This document shows, in pieces, positions 45,101-53,751 of a stretch of DNA of 64,000 nt; position 1 is the stretch's first letter, and each line of letters starts with the position of its first letter. Under the pieces are notes generated by a model. That model saw only the letters and a program-made list of their open reading frames with translations. It was not told where the DNA came from and made no database searches. A program made the translations under genes and the position numbers. The DNA comes from Pseudomonadota bacterium (GTDB lineage: Bacteria > Pseudomonadota > Alphaproteobacteria > UBA1280 > RI-95), in NCBI GenBank assembly GCA_016125375.1, contig WGLU01000001.1:372001-436000 (forward strand). The letters are read 5' to 3'.

Positions 45101-45342
45101 CGGTAGCCATCGACCAGCAGATACTTCTCCAGCCGGTCCAGATAGGGCGTAAGGGAAATGGGGCGGAAAGACAGATAGCCCAAAGTACCGCCCAGCAGCA
45201 TAAGGGCGAAAACAGACAAACGAACGGCCAAAACGGCAGAACGGCCACAAGCGCGGCCGCATGCCTTGAGTGACGGCGGGCGGAAAAGCAGTGCCCGCGC
45301 CAGCAGGTCTTTTATAATGGCGCGTGCATCAGGCCGTTTCAT
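42190..45342 (-). CDS. AsmA/YhdP-like DUF3971 protein (envelope lipid transport family)
   Basis: 1050 residues from ATG 45342, which overlaps the prfB stop by 14 bp; the frame extends to 45408 but only inside prfB. An N-terminal helix (LSVFALMLLGGTLGYLSF) is followed by a very long periplasmic region of repeated beta strands and a conserved C-terminal end (AKGSIIPVEGLNKMVGSIPL, VKGKTEDPQVFVNPLSVVTP). AsmA-like proteins such as YhdP, TamB and YdbH form bridge-like grooves that carry phospholipids between the membranes. Membership is inferred from size, anchor and C-terminal motif. Confidence 0.85.
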   Translation of the reverse strand: MKRPDARAIIKDLLARALLFRPPSLKACGRACGRSAVLAVRLSVFALMLLGGTLGYLSFRPISLTPYLDRLEKYLLVDGYRLRMDELTLGFDGALVLKGKGISIEGPEGAPVLSAFSLQVELSNHQLAVGRVAPKHVLLDGAALAATATSQTLSIAGFTIPIHTDKPDDTVQTGVIEWLNDKAGQFPLYRTLKTVELKNTLLRVELPEKGESWRFVDTDIRLTKYFRYGEQLNITTVINMGDYQLPAMLTAEHPTDADTADIRLRFDRSDAEIIRNHLPPVLQDRISGQARVLFSATLRTRNQIGNPKLELTFGPGTLDAHELYTKPLTFKKLELRGRYDEESDSLELDDFTFIDPNDSRISVKGTVKQLQTDNPQLDLLGSGDFTYVEEFLDYLPDAEIPVTRAWLKHAMNGKIATLSNIKFYFKGRVKDFPFDPTNPDSGYKVSMDFDNLDLAFMDDMPPARRMTGKVELSGSQIKATADSAILSMQNVSAISATIDRLFITKDPDLYVNLAAEGEIEDVLRMIFLQVDRGGFAKVTGRQSGTGSLKLPLKDHIQFSDAQFDYSADLVGAASTLPYIQLPYETPQAFIHVTDKKLDFSGPGQIFGRDVSLNWHENMQHFGDSTVVETKGVLPAADPNIWLKDIGVTLGGDVPFSMTLRRLEEEKLFEFDLKAPLDTAEVSSTLNWHKPAGDKAALEARGRISDNGQELWFDMLSFRADGAEVLGSAILPRDMANATIQLNPFKVGRTDMFVDYNEGNLSLMGTGLDVSALQQAGEASSKTITLPPGKLDVNLRNLYLPNMTLEKVEGKLTRDKKGWLSGQLAATLPEGKPARITLTPLDNGLRRLQMSALDAGYMLRALDLYDNVRGGTLNADFTITRQYGLMGFEGEGPFTIDQGHLMNAPIIARILALLWPGQLLSPQKGIAFDKIDMHLTLLEHGLQFKHAVMNGPSLGLRFDGKIDLKSNTLDAKGSIIPVEGLNKMVGSIPLVGKLLTGSQDALVAADFTVKGKTEDPQVFVNPLSVVTPGLVKDIFGAIFSSGNDDKVENKE

Positions 45343-46451
45343 CCAGCGAACCGCCCCCGATGATTTTTTGGGCCAGTGCATGATGGATAAAGTCGTCGAT
45401 GTCCCCATCCAGCACGCCGTCCGCGTCCGACGTTTCTACAGCAGTGCGCAGGTCTTTGACCATACGGTAAGGAGCCAGAACGTAAGAACGGATCTGGTGC
45501 CCCCAGGCATTATCCGTCTTGCTGGCTTCCACCTTGTCACGTTCAGCCTCACGCAGGGCGAGTTCGTGCTCGTACATGCGGGCTTTCAGCATTTTCATGG
45601 CCTGATCACGGTTCTTGTGCTGGGAGCGCTCCTGCTGGCAGGCCACCACAATGCCAGTCGGCAAGTGGGTAATCCGCACGGCGGAGTCTGTTGTGTTCAC
45701 GTGCTGGCCACCGGCACCGCTGGCGCGGTAGGTATCGATCTTCAGATCCTTGTCCAGAATCGTCACCTCGATGTTGTCATCCACCTCGGGGTAGACGAAC
45801 ACGGAAGAGAAGGATGTATGGCGGCGGGCCTGAGAGTCGAACGGCGAAATACGCACCAAGCGGTGCACGCCAACCTCGGTCTTGAGCAGGCCGTAGGCAT
45901 ACTCCCCGTTAATCTGGATCGTAGCGGATTTAATGCCCGCCTCCTCACCGTAGGTGATTTCCACCTCTTGCGTTTTAAAGCCGCTCCGTTCCGCCCAGCG
46001 CAAGTACATGCGCAGCAGCATGCTGGCCCAGTCGCACGACTCGGTACCGCCGGCACCGGCGTTGATGGTCAGGAAGGCGTTGTTCATATCAGCCTCGCCG
46101 CCGAGCAGACGCTCCGTCTCCATACGGCTGACGTCCTTCTCCAGCGCGTCAAGGTCGCGCAGCGCTTCCTTCATGGTCGCTTCATCGGCCTCGGCTTCGG
46201 CCAGTTCAATCAGTGTCAGGGTATCGTCAAAACGCTGTTGCACATCGGCAAAGGTATTCAGGGCACGTTCCAGCTGGTTCTTTTCGCGCATCACCTCGCG
46301 GGCACGGTTCTGGTCGTTCCAGAGGGCAGGATCTTCGACCTGCTGCATCACCTCTTCAAGTTTCTTGCGCGTTGCGACCGGGTCAAAGATGCCCCCTCAG
46401 CAGCGTCAGCGACTGCTTGATTTTTTCGATTGTGTGCACGTGTTCCGTCAC
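45329..46451 (-). CDS. prfB: Peptide chain release factor 2, with programmed +1 frameshift
   Basis: RF2 reads UGA and UAA stops. The product of 373 residues comes from two frames: 22 codons from a GTG start at 46451 (VTEHVHTIEKIKQSL...), then a shift at CTT TGA C, after which the frame continues DPVATRKKLEEVMQQV. Family marks are intact: the stop-codon-reading SPF motif in RISPFDSQARRH and the catalytic GGQ in ASGAGGQHVN. The GTG directly follows the TAA of the PBP1A gene. A caller that ignores the shift will start the gene about 100 bp too late. Confidence 0.95.
46382..46398 (-). promoter_or_regulatory. RF2 autoregulatory frameshift site
   Basis: On the minus strand the sequence is AGGGGGCATCTTTGAC: a Shine-Dalgarno-like AGGGGG three bases before the slippery CTT, an in-frame TGA (46385-46383), then C. 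This matches the known prfB frameshift signal. Low RF2 slows termination at the TGA and favours the +1 shift. Confidence 0.95.
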
Positions 46452-48896
46452 TTAGTAAATCCCCTGACTTAGAAGGTTGGCAGGCTCTTCGGTATTGCCA
46501 TCGCTGCCACGTTTGCCCAGCACGCGGCCAGTGGCCAGAGAGCCCGTGGTGGGTTCCGTACCCTTGATGAAGACTTCGAGCAATGTCTGCGTAGTATTGG
46601 CTGTAGGCGGCTTGCCTGTGACCGCATCGATACGGGCAAAGGTTACACCTTCGGGTATCGTGAAGTCTGCTTTTGGACGGTTCTTGAGGGCATTCTGCAT
46701 GAACTCCACCCAGATAGGCAGGGCAGCGCGGGAGCCTGTCTCGCTGTTACCCATCGGCTGGGGCTGGTCAAAGCCGACCCATACGCCGGTGGCCAGTGTG
46801 GGGGAATACCCCTCGAACCAGGCGTCGATATAGTCGTTGGTGGTACCGGTTTTACCGCCGACAGGACGGCCCACAGCGCGGGCGCGCATCCCTGTACCGC
46901 GCAGGACAACGCCACGCAGCATGTCGGTCATCTGGTAGGCAATCTCCGGTGTGACCAAACGTTCACCCTCTTCTTCCGCAGATGGCGGCGACTGGGTCGG
47001 CGTGGCATCAAGCCCTGTGCAACTGCTGCAAACGGGGTGGTGCTGCCAGATGACCTGACCTGTCGCGTCCTGAATCCGCTCGATCAGGTACGGTTTGCTG
47101 TACACGCCACCGTTGGCGAATACGCGGTAGCCCGCAGTGAGGTCCAGCAGCGAGAGCGACGAGGCCCCCAGCGCCGTTGCAAGGTTGGGGTGCATGTCGG
47201 CACGGTCAAAACCAAAACGGCTGGCAAAGTCGATAATCTTGCGGATGCCGATATCCTGCGCAAGGCGGATCGTCATCAGGTTACGGGATTTTTCCAACCC
47301 CAGACGCATAGTGGATGGACCGTAAACTTTGGCACTGTAGTTCTGGGGCTTCCACGCATCATCCAAATCACCACTACGCAGCACCACCGGCGCATCGAGG
47401 ATAATACTCGCCGGTGTATAGCCCTGCTCCAGTGCGGCGGCGTACACAAACGGCTTGAAGGCAGAGCCGACCTGACGTTTGGCCTGTACGGCGCGGTTGA
47501 AATCGCTGCTGCTGTCAAAACCGCCAACCATGGCCTTAACGGCACCTGTTGCCACGTCAATCGCAACAAGGGCGCCCTGTACAGCGGGCAGCTGTTCCAG
47601 ACTGTATTTCTTTTCCCGGTCGGGGACTTTTTCAAACCCCTCGTTCTTATCCATACGCTGAACAAACACGATGTCCCCCGCTTGGAGCACATCAGACGCC
47701 TTGCGCACACGGTCGCCCATTGTTGTGGCGTCGATGTACTTGCGGGCCCATGTCATGCCGGCCAGCGGAATCTGTGCGCGCGTGCCGTTTTCCAGTCCGA
47801 TGGTAGCGGCAGCATCACTTACCTCCAGCACGGCGGCGGGTACTGCAAAGTCCTGCAGATGGCGGTATTTCTCCGCCTCGTCCTTGATGCGGTTCTGCCA
47901 GTCCAGTGTGAGTGCTGTCAAACGTCCGACGGGTCCGCGCCAGCCGTGACGGCGATCATAGGAACGCAAGCCTGTCTGCACGGCTTTCTCGGCGTGGCGT
48001 TGCAGCTCCATATCCAGTGTGGTGAGTGTGGCCAGACCGCCTTCATAGAGGGCGTTCTCGCCATAACGGTCCAGCAGTTCGCGGCGCACATGCTCGGCAA
48101 AGAACGGCGCTTTTTCACCGTTAGCCATTGGCGTCAGACGCAGAACCAGGTCGCTGGCGACGGCTTCGTCCGCCTGTTCCTTGGTGATAAAGCCTTCCGT
48201 TTCCATCCGGCGGACGACAATATCGCGTCGCTGGCGGGCAACAGCCGGACGGTAAACCGGGTTGTAGGAGCTGGGTGCTTTCGGCAAACCTGCCAGCATG
48301 GCGCGCTCGCCCACTGTCAGTTCGTCTACCGACTTGCCAAAGTAGGCCAGCGCAGCAGCGCCGACGCCGTAGGCACCGTTACCCAGATAAATCTGGTTCA
48401 GGTACAGCTCCAGAATCTCGTTCTTGGAAAAGGCATCCTCGATCCGGCGGGCCAGAATCAGCTCTTTGATTTTACGTTTGTACGTCCGCTCGTTCGACAG
48501 CAGAAAGGTTTTGGCAACCTGCTGGGTGATGGTACTGGCCCCCTGTTTACGGTCGGTAAAAACGTTCACTAGGGCCGCGCGCAGAATGCCCTTCATGTCG
48601 TAGCCGTGGTGCTCGTAAAAGCTGGTGTCCTCGGCGGCGAGGAAGGCATTGATAAGGTCCTGCGGAATATCGGTGATAGGCAGGTAAACGCGCCGTTCGC
48701 GCGCATATTCGCCCAGGATTTCACCGTTGGAGGAATAGACTTTGGTAATCAGCGAGGGGCGGTAATCGGCCAGACTGCGGAAGTCGGGCACCTGGGTGGA
48801 GAAATAGGCAAAAACGCCGCCAAGCAGCAATACACCGCTGATACCCCCGATAAACCCGAGGACAAACAGCCATTTAAGGATTTCTTTACCACGCAT
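46452..48896 (-). CDS. mrcA: Penicillin-binding protein 1A (bifunctional transglycosylase/transpeptidase)
   Basis: Class A PBP that polymerises and crosslinks peptidoglycan. ATG 48896 (MRGKEILKWLFVLGFIGGIS) is preferred, giving 814 residues with an N-terminal membrane anchor; the frame is open to 48983 but the extra part is rich in Arg/Cys and has no family support. Transglycosylase motifs: AFLAAEDTSFYEHHGYD with the catalytic Glu, and GASTITQQVAKTFLLS. Transpeptidase motifs: GSAFKPFVYA (SxxK), SRN, and GKTGTTNDYID (KTG). It is upstream of prfB with no gap, as in other alphaproteobacteria. Confidence 0.94.
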   Translation of the reverse strand: MRGKEILKWLFVLGFIGGISGVLLLGGVFAYFSTQVPDFRSLADYRPSLITKVYSSNGEILGEYARERRVYLPITDIPQDLINAFLAAEDTSFYEHHGYDMKGILRAALVNVFTDRKQGASTITQQVAKTFLLSNERTYKRKIKELILARRIEDAFSKNEILELYLNQIYLGNGAYGVGAAALAYFGKSVDELTVGERAMLAGLPKAPSSYNPVYRPAVARQRRDIVVRRMETEGFITKEQADEAVASDLVLRLTPMANGEKAPFFAEHVRRELLDRYGENALYEGGLATLTTLDMELQRHAEKAVQTGLRSYDRRHGWRGPVGRLTALTLDWQNRIKDEAEKYRHLQDFAVPAAVLEVSDAAATIGLENGTRAQIPLAGMTWARKYIDATTMGDRVRKASDVLQAGDIVFVQRMDKNEGFEKVPDREKKYSLEQLPAVQGALVAIDVATGAVKAMVGGFDSSSDFNRAVQAKRQVGSAFKPFVYAAALEQGYTPASIILDAPVVLRSGDLDDAWKPQNYSAKVYGPSTMRLGLEKSRNLMTIRLAQDIGIRKIIDFASRFGFDRADMHPNLATALGASSLSLLDLTAGYRVFANGGVYSKPYLIERIQDATGQVIWQHHPVCSSCTGLDATPTQSPPSAEEEGERLVTPEIAYQMTDMLRGVVLRGTGMRARAVGRPVGGKTGTTNDYIDAWFEGYSPTLATGVWVGFDQPQPMGNSETGSRAALPIWVEFMQNALKNRPKADFTIPEGVTFARIDAVTGKPPTANTTQTLLEVFIKGTEPTTGSLATGRVLGKRGSDGNTEEPANLLSQGIY

Positions 48897-49057
48897 GGGA
48901 CGTTGGGTATTTCCTGCTTTTCTTTCTCTGTGCCCCTTATATGCCACGGCTCGCGCACAAACGCAACGTGCGGCCTTTGCCACAGGGCCAAGTCATGGTA
49001 ATGTACAGCCACATTCTGGCCAAGGGCCGATAACAGAAAATATTTTACAAAGAAGCC

Positions 49058-50815
49058 ATGCAGCTGCGCCTGAGTTCGTTTTTCCCCTTTGTTGGCTGGA
49101 TGCGGCACTACCGCAAAAGCTGGCTGTCGGCGGATATTTTTGCAGGCCTGAGCATTGCGTTTGTCGCCCTCCCCCAGTCCATCGCCTTTGCCCTTATCGC
49201 AGGATTGCCTGCCCAGTACGGGGTCTATGCCTCGGTCATGCCGTGCATCATCGGTGCGCTTTTCGGGTCCAGTGCGCACCTGATGAATGGTCCGACCAAT
49301 GCCACTGCCCTGCTTATCCTGACAACGCTCGCGCCCGTCATCAGCGACGGATATGGTATAGAGTCTGTTTTCCTGCTGGCCGTGCTGGTGGGCATCATCC
49401 AACTGGCGCTTGGTATCGCGAGGATGGGTCTGGTGGTGGATTTTATCTCCAACGCCGTGCTGGTGGGTTTTACCGCCGGTGTTGCCGTGCAGATTATCGT
49501 CCAGCAAATCGGTAATGCACTGGGTCTCAGCACATCGCCCCACGGGCTCTTCTACCACGTCATCTGGGAGAACATCATCAGCTGGCGGCAAATCAACTGG
49601 GTTGCTGTCGGGGTTATGTTCATCGGCCTTTTCGTGGTGCTGCTGCTGGAGCGTTACATGCGCAAATGGCCATCCGCACTGGTAGCCATGGTGGTGACGA
49701 CAGCACTGGTTTTCCTGCTCGGCCTGAAAGGCTGGAGCGTGCCTGTGGTCGGTGCCATTCAGGGCGGCATCCCGCCCCTCACCCTACCCAAGATCGACGG
49801 TGTACTGGTGCAAAAGCTGATGCCCGGCGCGACGGCAATTGCACTGTTGGGGCTGTTGAACTCGCTCTCCATCAGTAAATCCATCGCCCTGCAATCGCGC
49901 CAGATTATCAATAATAATCAAGAGTTCATCGGTCAGGGGCTGGCAAACCTGGTAGCGGGCTTTACTTCGGGGTTCCCGGTTTCCGGTTCGTTCAACCGCA
50001 GTATGGCTAACTTTCAGGTCGGTGCCAAAACGGCTCTGTCCGGTATTATTTGCGGCTTCGCCGTTGCCCTCGCCGCACTGCTGCTGGGTTCGTATGCCGC
50101 TTACCTGCCCATGTCCGTGATTGCAGGTATTCTGTTCCTGACCGCATGGCGGATGGTGAACATCAACCAGATTAAAATGAACCTGATGGCAACCAAGAGC
50201 GATGCGGCCGTCCTCATTGGCACCTTTGTCGGCACGTTGTTCTTGAGTCTTGAGTTTGCTGTTTTTATGGGGATTTTCCTGTCCATCATTCTGTTCCTGA
50301 TGCGGACATCCCACCCCGAGCTGGTGCCCTTGCTGCCACCAAAACCCGGTGCGCGTATGGAAGAAGATCCGGAGGACAAACCATGCCCGCAGATGGGTAT
50401 CGTTTCCGTTGACGGTTCTTTGTTCTTCGGTTCGGCGCAGGCGGTACAGGCCGACCTGAACCGCTATCTGGAAAACCACCCGGATATGCAAAATCTGCTG
50501 GTCCGCATGCACCACGTGGAAGTGCTGGATGCCAGTGGAGCAGCCGCATTGGATGCCACGCTGGACAAGCTTAAACGCCGCGGCGGCACCCTTGCACTAG
50601 CAGGCGTATCGCGCCCGAACGTGCAGGTGCTCAACAACACCGGGCTGACAAAAAAAATAGGGCCGGATTTTGTCCGCAAGCACACCAACGCGGCCATGAT
50701 GCACCTGATGCAGACTTTTTCGCGCAAGCGCTGCCACGCCTGCCCGTACTATCACTTCAACGAGTGTAAAGCCCTCAAACGCGAAGGGCAAAAACTGGAG
50801 AAAGGGAAACTCTGA
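49058..50815 (+). CDS. SulP-family anion transporter with STAS domain
   Basis: 585 residues. The membrane part (about 1-410) includes FAGLSIAFVALPQSIAFALI, the SLC26/SulP substrate region AGLPAQYGVYASVMPCIIGA, and GFPVSGSFNRSMANFQVGAK. A C-terminal STAS domain (about 440-555) has GIVSVDGSLFFGSAQAVQ and VEVLDASGAAALDATLDKL. After it comes a Cys-rich tail RKRCHACPYYHFNECKALKR with three cysteines. Substrates in the family are sulfate, bicarbonate or dicarboxylates; which one applies is not visible. Usp-like gene follows with a 1-bp overlap. Confidence 0.93.
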   Translation: MQLRLSSFFPFVGWMRHYRKSWLSADIFAGLSIAFVALPQSIAFALIAGLPAQYGVYASVMPCIIGALFGSSAHLMNGPTNATALLILTTLAPVISDGYGIESVFLLAVLVGIIQLALGIARMGLVVDFISNAVLVGFTAGVAVQIIVQQIGNALGLSTSPHGLFYHVIWENIISWRQINWVAVGVMFIGLFVVLLLERYMRKWPSALVAMVVTTALVFLLGLKGWSVPVVGAIQGGIPPLTLPKIDGVLVQKLMPGATAIALLGLLNSLSISKSIALQSRQIINNNQEFIGQGLANLVAGFTSGFPVSGSFNRSMANFQVGAKTALSGIICGFAVALAALLLGSYAAYLPMSVIAGILFLTAWRMVNINQIKMNLMATKSDAAVLIGTFVGTLFLSLEFAVFMGIFLSIILFLMRTSHPELVPLLPPKPGARMEEDPEDKPCPQMGIVSVDGSLFFGSAQAVQADLNRYLENHPDMQNLLVRMHHVEVLDASGAAALDATLDKLKRRGGTLALAGVSRPNVQVLNNTGLTKKIGPDFVRKHTNAAMMHLMQTFSRKRCHACPYYHFNECKALKREGQKLEKGKL

Positions 50816-51741
50816 TGACCGAGAACAAGAATCTGTCTTGTTTTTTCCTGAGTTATACGGACGGCTCGCCCGAAACGGCCGAAGCTGTACGCTCCGCTGC
50901 CCGGCTGGTCAAAGCCGGTAAAGGCAAATTGGATGTGCTGACGGTTACCGACCCGCTACCGTTCAAGGATGAACAGGCCCGCAGGAACGATATTCCCGTC
51001 ACGGAATGGCAGAGCCTGCCCGCAGGCCTGAACAAGCTGGCACAGAGCGTGCTGCCCCTGCTGGCCGAGGAAGGGCTGATTACCATACCCGAAACCCTGA
51101 GCTTTAAAGAAGAGACATCCAACCGCTACAGCATTCGCCTGACCGATGTGAACGGCCAGCCTCTGCGCCTGTGGGTGGACTACATCGGCAGCTACGACGC
51201 GATTACCCGCCTGAACGAAGAAGCCGACCACGACATGGTTGTTGTATCCGCCAGCAGCAGTGGTTTGCTGGGCCGCCTGCTGGGCAAGGACCTAACGAGC
51301 CAGCTGGCGCTGAACCTGCCCACATCCCTGCTGGTTGTTAAAGAACCCGTGCACCCGACGACACCGTTTGTTCTGTGCAGCGACGGGTCAGAGTCGTCCC
51401 GCCGCGCCTTTGGCGCCCTGCGCCGCCTTGTACCGCTGCTCAAGAGCAACATTCATATTCTGGTCAACGAGGGGCAGGACCCGTCCACCCTCCACGCATG
51501 GCTGGAAAAGCGCAAACTGGCTGGCAACATCATGACCATGCCGGCTGACCTTGAAGACCCGGCGGGTGAAATCATTTCCATGGTGCATCCGGGGCAGGTA
51601 CTGGTGCTGGGTGCGAGCATGCGCTCCACACTGGCCAAGAAGATGCACGGCAGCGTGCCGCAGGAGGTCATCAAGCGCGGAACGTTCAGCGTGCTGCTGT
51701 CCAAGGAGCTGCCGGAAATGAGCGAGGACGAAAAGGCCTAG
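50815..51741 (+). CDS. Tandem universal-stress-protein-like protein
   Basis: 308 residues in two halves of a Rossmann-like UspA fold. The first starts CFFLSYTDGSPETAEAVRSA and ends VVVSASSSGLLGRLLGKDLT then PTSLLVVK; the second starts PFVLCSDGSESSRRAFGALR and ends QVLVLGASMRSTLAKKMHGS. The ATP-binding G-2x-G-9x-G(S/T) loop is imperfect in both. It overlaps the SulP gene by one base. SulP-Usp pairing recurs in bacteria and suggests control of the transporter (inference). It converges on the amidase with only 11 bp between stops. Confidence 0.82.
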   Translation: MTENKNLSCFFLSYTDGSPETAEAVRSAARLVKAGKGKLDVLTVTDPLPFKDEQARRNDIPVTEWQSLPAGLNKLAQSVLPLLAEEGLITIPETLSFKEETSNRYSIRLTDVNGQPLRLWVDYIGSYDAITRLNEEADHDMVVVSASSSGLLGRLLGKDLTSQLALNLPTSLLVVKEPVHPTTPFVLCSDGSESSRRAFGALRRLVPLLKSNIHILVNEGQDPSTLHAWLEKRKLAGNIMTMPADLEDPAGEIISMVHPGQVLVLGASMRSTLAKKMHGSVPQEVIKRGTFSVLLSKELPEMSEDEKA

Positions 51742-51752
51742 ACACTGACGGC

Positions 51753-52952
51753 CTAGTTGTTGTTGGCGGTGTGAAGCTCGACAAAGCTTTGCACGCCCTT
51801 GGCAATGCTTTTAGCCAGCCGTTCCTGATAGTCTTTGTCCTTAAGGTTACGTTCATCTCGCGGGTTGGAGATGTAGGCCATCTCTATCAGGATTGACGGA
51901 ATCTCCGGCGCTTTTAACACGCGGAAGCCTGCAAACTTTGTCCGGCGGCTCTTGAGGTCGATATCTCCCTTCTCCATGTTCAGCACAATCTGGCGGGCAA
52001 GTCGTGCGGACTCGTTCAGGGTTTCGCGCTGGGTCAGGTCGATGAGGATGTTCTGCACTTCCTTGGGCTCGTTGCTGATGTCGATACCGGCAAACAGGTC
52101 GCCCTCGTTGGCAATGCGTGCCAGACGCTCGGCTTCTTTATCCGATGATTTTTCGGACAGCACATACACGGACCCACCACTGACCCGACGGTCGTTATGG
52201 GAGTCGGCGTGGAGGCTGATGAAAATATCGCCGCTATGGTTCTGGGCTTTCCTGACGCGGTCACCCAGACGGACGAACACATCACTGTTGCGGGTCAGGT
52301 GGGCCTCGTAACCGGGGGTCTTGTCCAACTGCGCTTTGAGGCGTTTGGCAACCTGCAGGACAACATCCTTCTCCCGCGTTTTATATTTACCAATTGCACC
52401 GGGGTCCACACCGCCATGACCGGGGTCGATGATGACAACGGTCTTTTTGGGTTCAGGGGCATCAAAAACCGATGACGGGACAGATTCCTCATCCTTTGGA
52501 CTCTGCTGCGCCTGTACGGCACTGATGGCTTTGCCGGATGCGGGGCTCAGGTCTAATACATAACGATATTCGCTGCCCTCTTTCGGCGGGATGGCAAAAC
52601 GGCTGACTTCCACCGGTCTTTTAAGATCCAGCACAATGCGGCTCTTGGTATCACTGTAACGGGAGGCGCGGATGCCTACCAGCAGCGGGTTATCATCGGG
52701 TATGGAGAGTTTGTTGAGGTTGGTTTTAAACTCAAGCACCGGAAAGTCCAGGACCAGGCGGTCAGGGTTATCCAGCGCGAAAACGGCCAGCGGATTCAGC
52801 GGCTCATCAGCTTCCAGCACCACGCGCAGGGTATTGCCGTTCTGGCCGATGCGGGCCTCCTTGACCAGAGGCGCTGCCCACAATGCAGGTACCGCGCCCA
52901 GCAGAGCGGTCAGTGCAAGCGCAACGGCGACGGTCAACTTACGCACGTACAT
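51753..52952 (-). CDS. amiC: N-acetylmuramoyl-L-alanine amidase (AmiC-type, AMIN + Amidase_3)
   Basis: 399 residues from ATG 52952, which overlaps the upstream permease stop by 14 bp. Signal peptide MYVRKLTVAVALALTALLGA, ending near LWAA. An AMIN domain (about 30-135) is followed by the zinc amidase domain: IIDPGHGGVDPGAIG (His), TREKDVVL (Glu), FISLHADS (His) and SILIEMAYISN (catalytic Glu). It splits peptidoglycan at division septa, normally under EnvC/NlpD-type activation. The gene normally sits directly before mrcA; here the SulP-Usp pair separates them. Confidence 0.93.
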   Translation of the reverse strand: MYVRKLTVAVALALTALLGAVPALWAAPLVKEARIGQNGNTLRVVLEADEPLNPLAVFALDNPDRLVLDFPVLEFKTNLNKLSIPDDNPLLVGIRASRYSDTKSRIVLDLKRPVEVSRFAIPPKEGSEYRYVLDLSPASGKAISAVQAQQSPKDEESVPSSVFDAPEPKKTVVIIDPGHGGVDPGAIGKYKTREKDVVLQVAKRLKAQLDKTPGYEAHLTRNSDVFVRLGDRVRKAQNHSGDIFISLHADSHNDRRVSGGSVYVLSEKSSDKEAERLARIANEGDLFAGIDISNEPKEVQNILIDLTQRETLNESARLARQIVLNMEKGDIDLKSRRTKFAGFRVLKAPEIPSILIEMAYISNPRDERNLKDKDYQERLAKSIAKGVQSFVELHTANNN

Positions 52953-53751
52953 CCATCCGGTCCCTGAGTTTATCTCCGAGTGCATTCATCATCAGTACCA
53001 ACCCCATCAGGGCGAAGCCCGGCGCCATGACCATGTGCGGAGCAACCAGCATGTAGCGTGCCCCTTCGCGCAGCATGGCACCAAGACTGGGTGACGGCGG
53101 CTGAACCCCGATACCAAGGAACGACAGGCCGGCTTCCGCAAGCATGGCGCCCGCCATACTGAAAGAACACTCTACAATTAAGGGTGCCGCAATGTTGGGC
53201 AGAATGTAAACCGCTAAAATGCGCCAGAAGCCAATGCCGCTCAGCTCGGCAGCGCGGACGAAGTCTGCTTCGCGCAGGCTCAGGCTCTGGGCACGGGCAA
53301 GCCGGGCAAAGCCGACCCAACCCATCAGGCACAGGGCCAACACCACGTTGCCAACACCCGGACCGGCCAATGCAGCAAAGGCAATGGCCATCAAAATACC
53401 CGGGAAAGAAAGGAACACATCCGTCAGGCGCATCAGCAGATTATCCACCCAGCCGCCCATATACCCGCTGACCATACCAATAGCCGTGCCCACTGTCGCG
53501 CAGACGCAGACCACCGCCAAGCCTACGAAAACAGACAGGCGCATCCCTAGCCCCAGACGGGTCAGCACGTCGCGGCCCAGCTCATCGGTTCCGAGCCAGT
53601 TGGCACCCTGCGGTGGTTGCATCAGACTGTACAGGTCAATCGCCGACGGATTGATGCCATTGACCAGCGGCCAAAACATCAGCACACCGAACATAGCGGC
53701 CAGCCCTGCAATCAGACGGTAGGGACGCAGACGACGCATGGCGGCACTCAT
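52939..53751 (-). CDS. Dipeptide/oligopeptide-type ABC transporter permease (DppC-like)
   Basis: 270 residues from ATG 53751, which overlaps the upstream permease stop (ATGA). The N-terminal helix is followed by the conserved GTDELGRDVLTRLGLGMR, five more helices, and the EAA loop READFVRAAELSGIGFWRI. It pairs with the gene just upstream. No substrate-binding protein or ATPase gene is nearby, so the transporter must use subunits encoded elsewhere. The substrate is unknown. Overlap with amiC puts transport and peptidoglycan cleavage on one transcript. Confidence 0.9.
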   Translation of the reverse strand: MSAAMRRLRPYRLIAGLAAMFGVLMFWPLVNGINPSAIDLYSLMQPPQGANWLGTDELGRDVLTRLGLGMRLSVFVGLAVVCVCATVGTAIGMVSGYMGGWVDNLLMRLTDVFLSFPGILMAIAFAALAGPGVGNVVLALCLMGWVGFARLARAQSLSLREADFVRAAELSGIGFWRILAVYILPNIAAPLIVECSFSMAGAMLAEAGLSFLGIGVQPPSPSLGAMLREGARYMLVAPHMVMAPGFALMGLVLMMNALGDKLRDRMDVRA

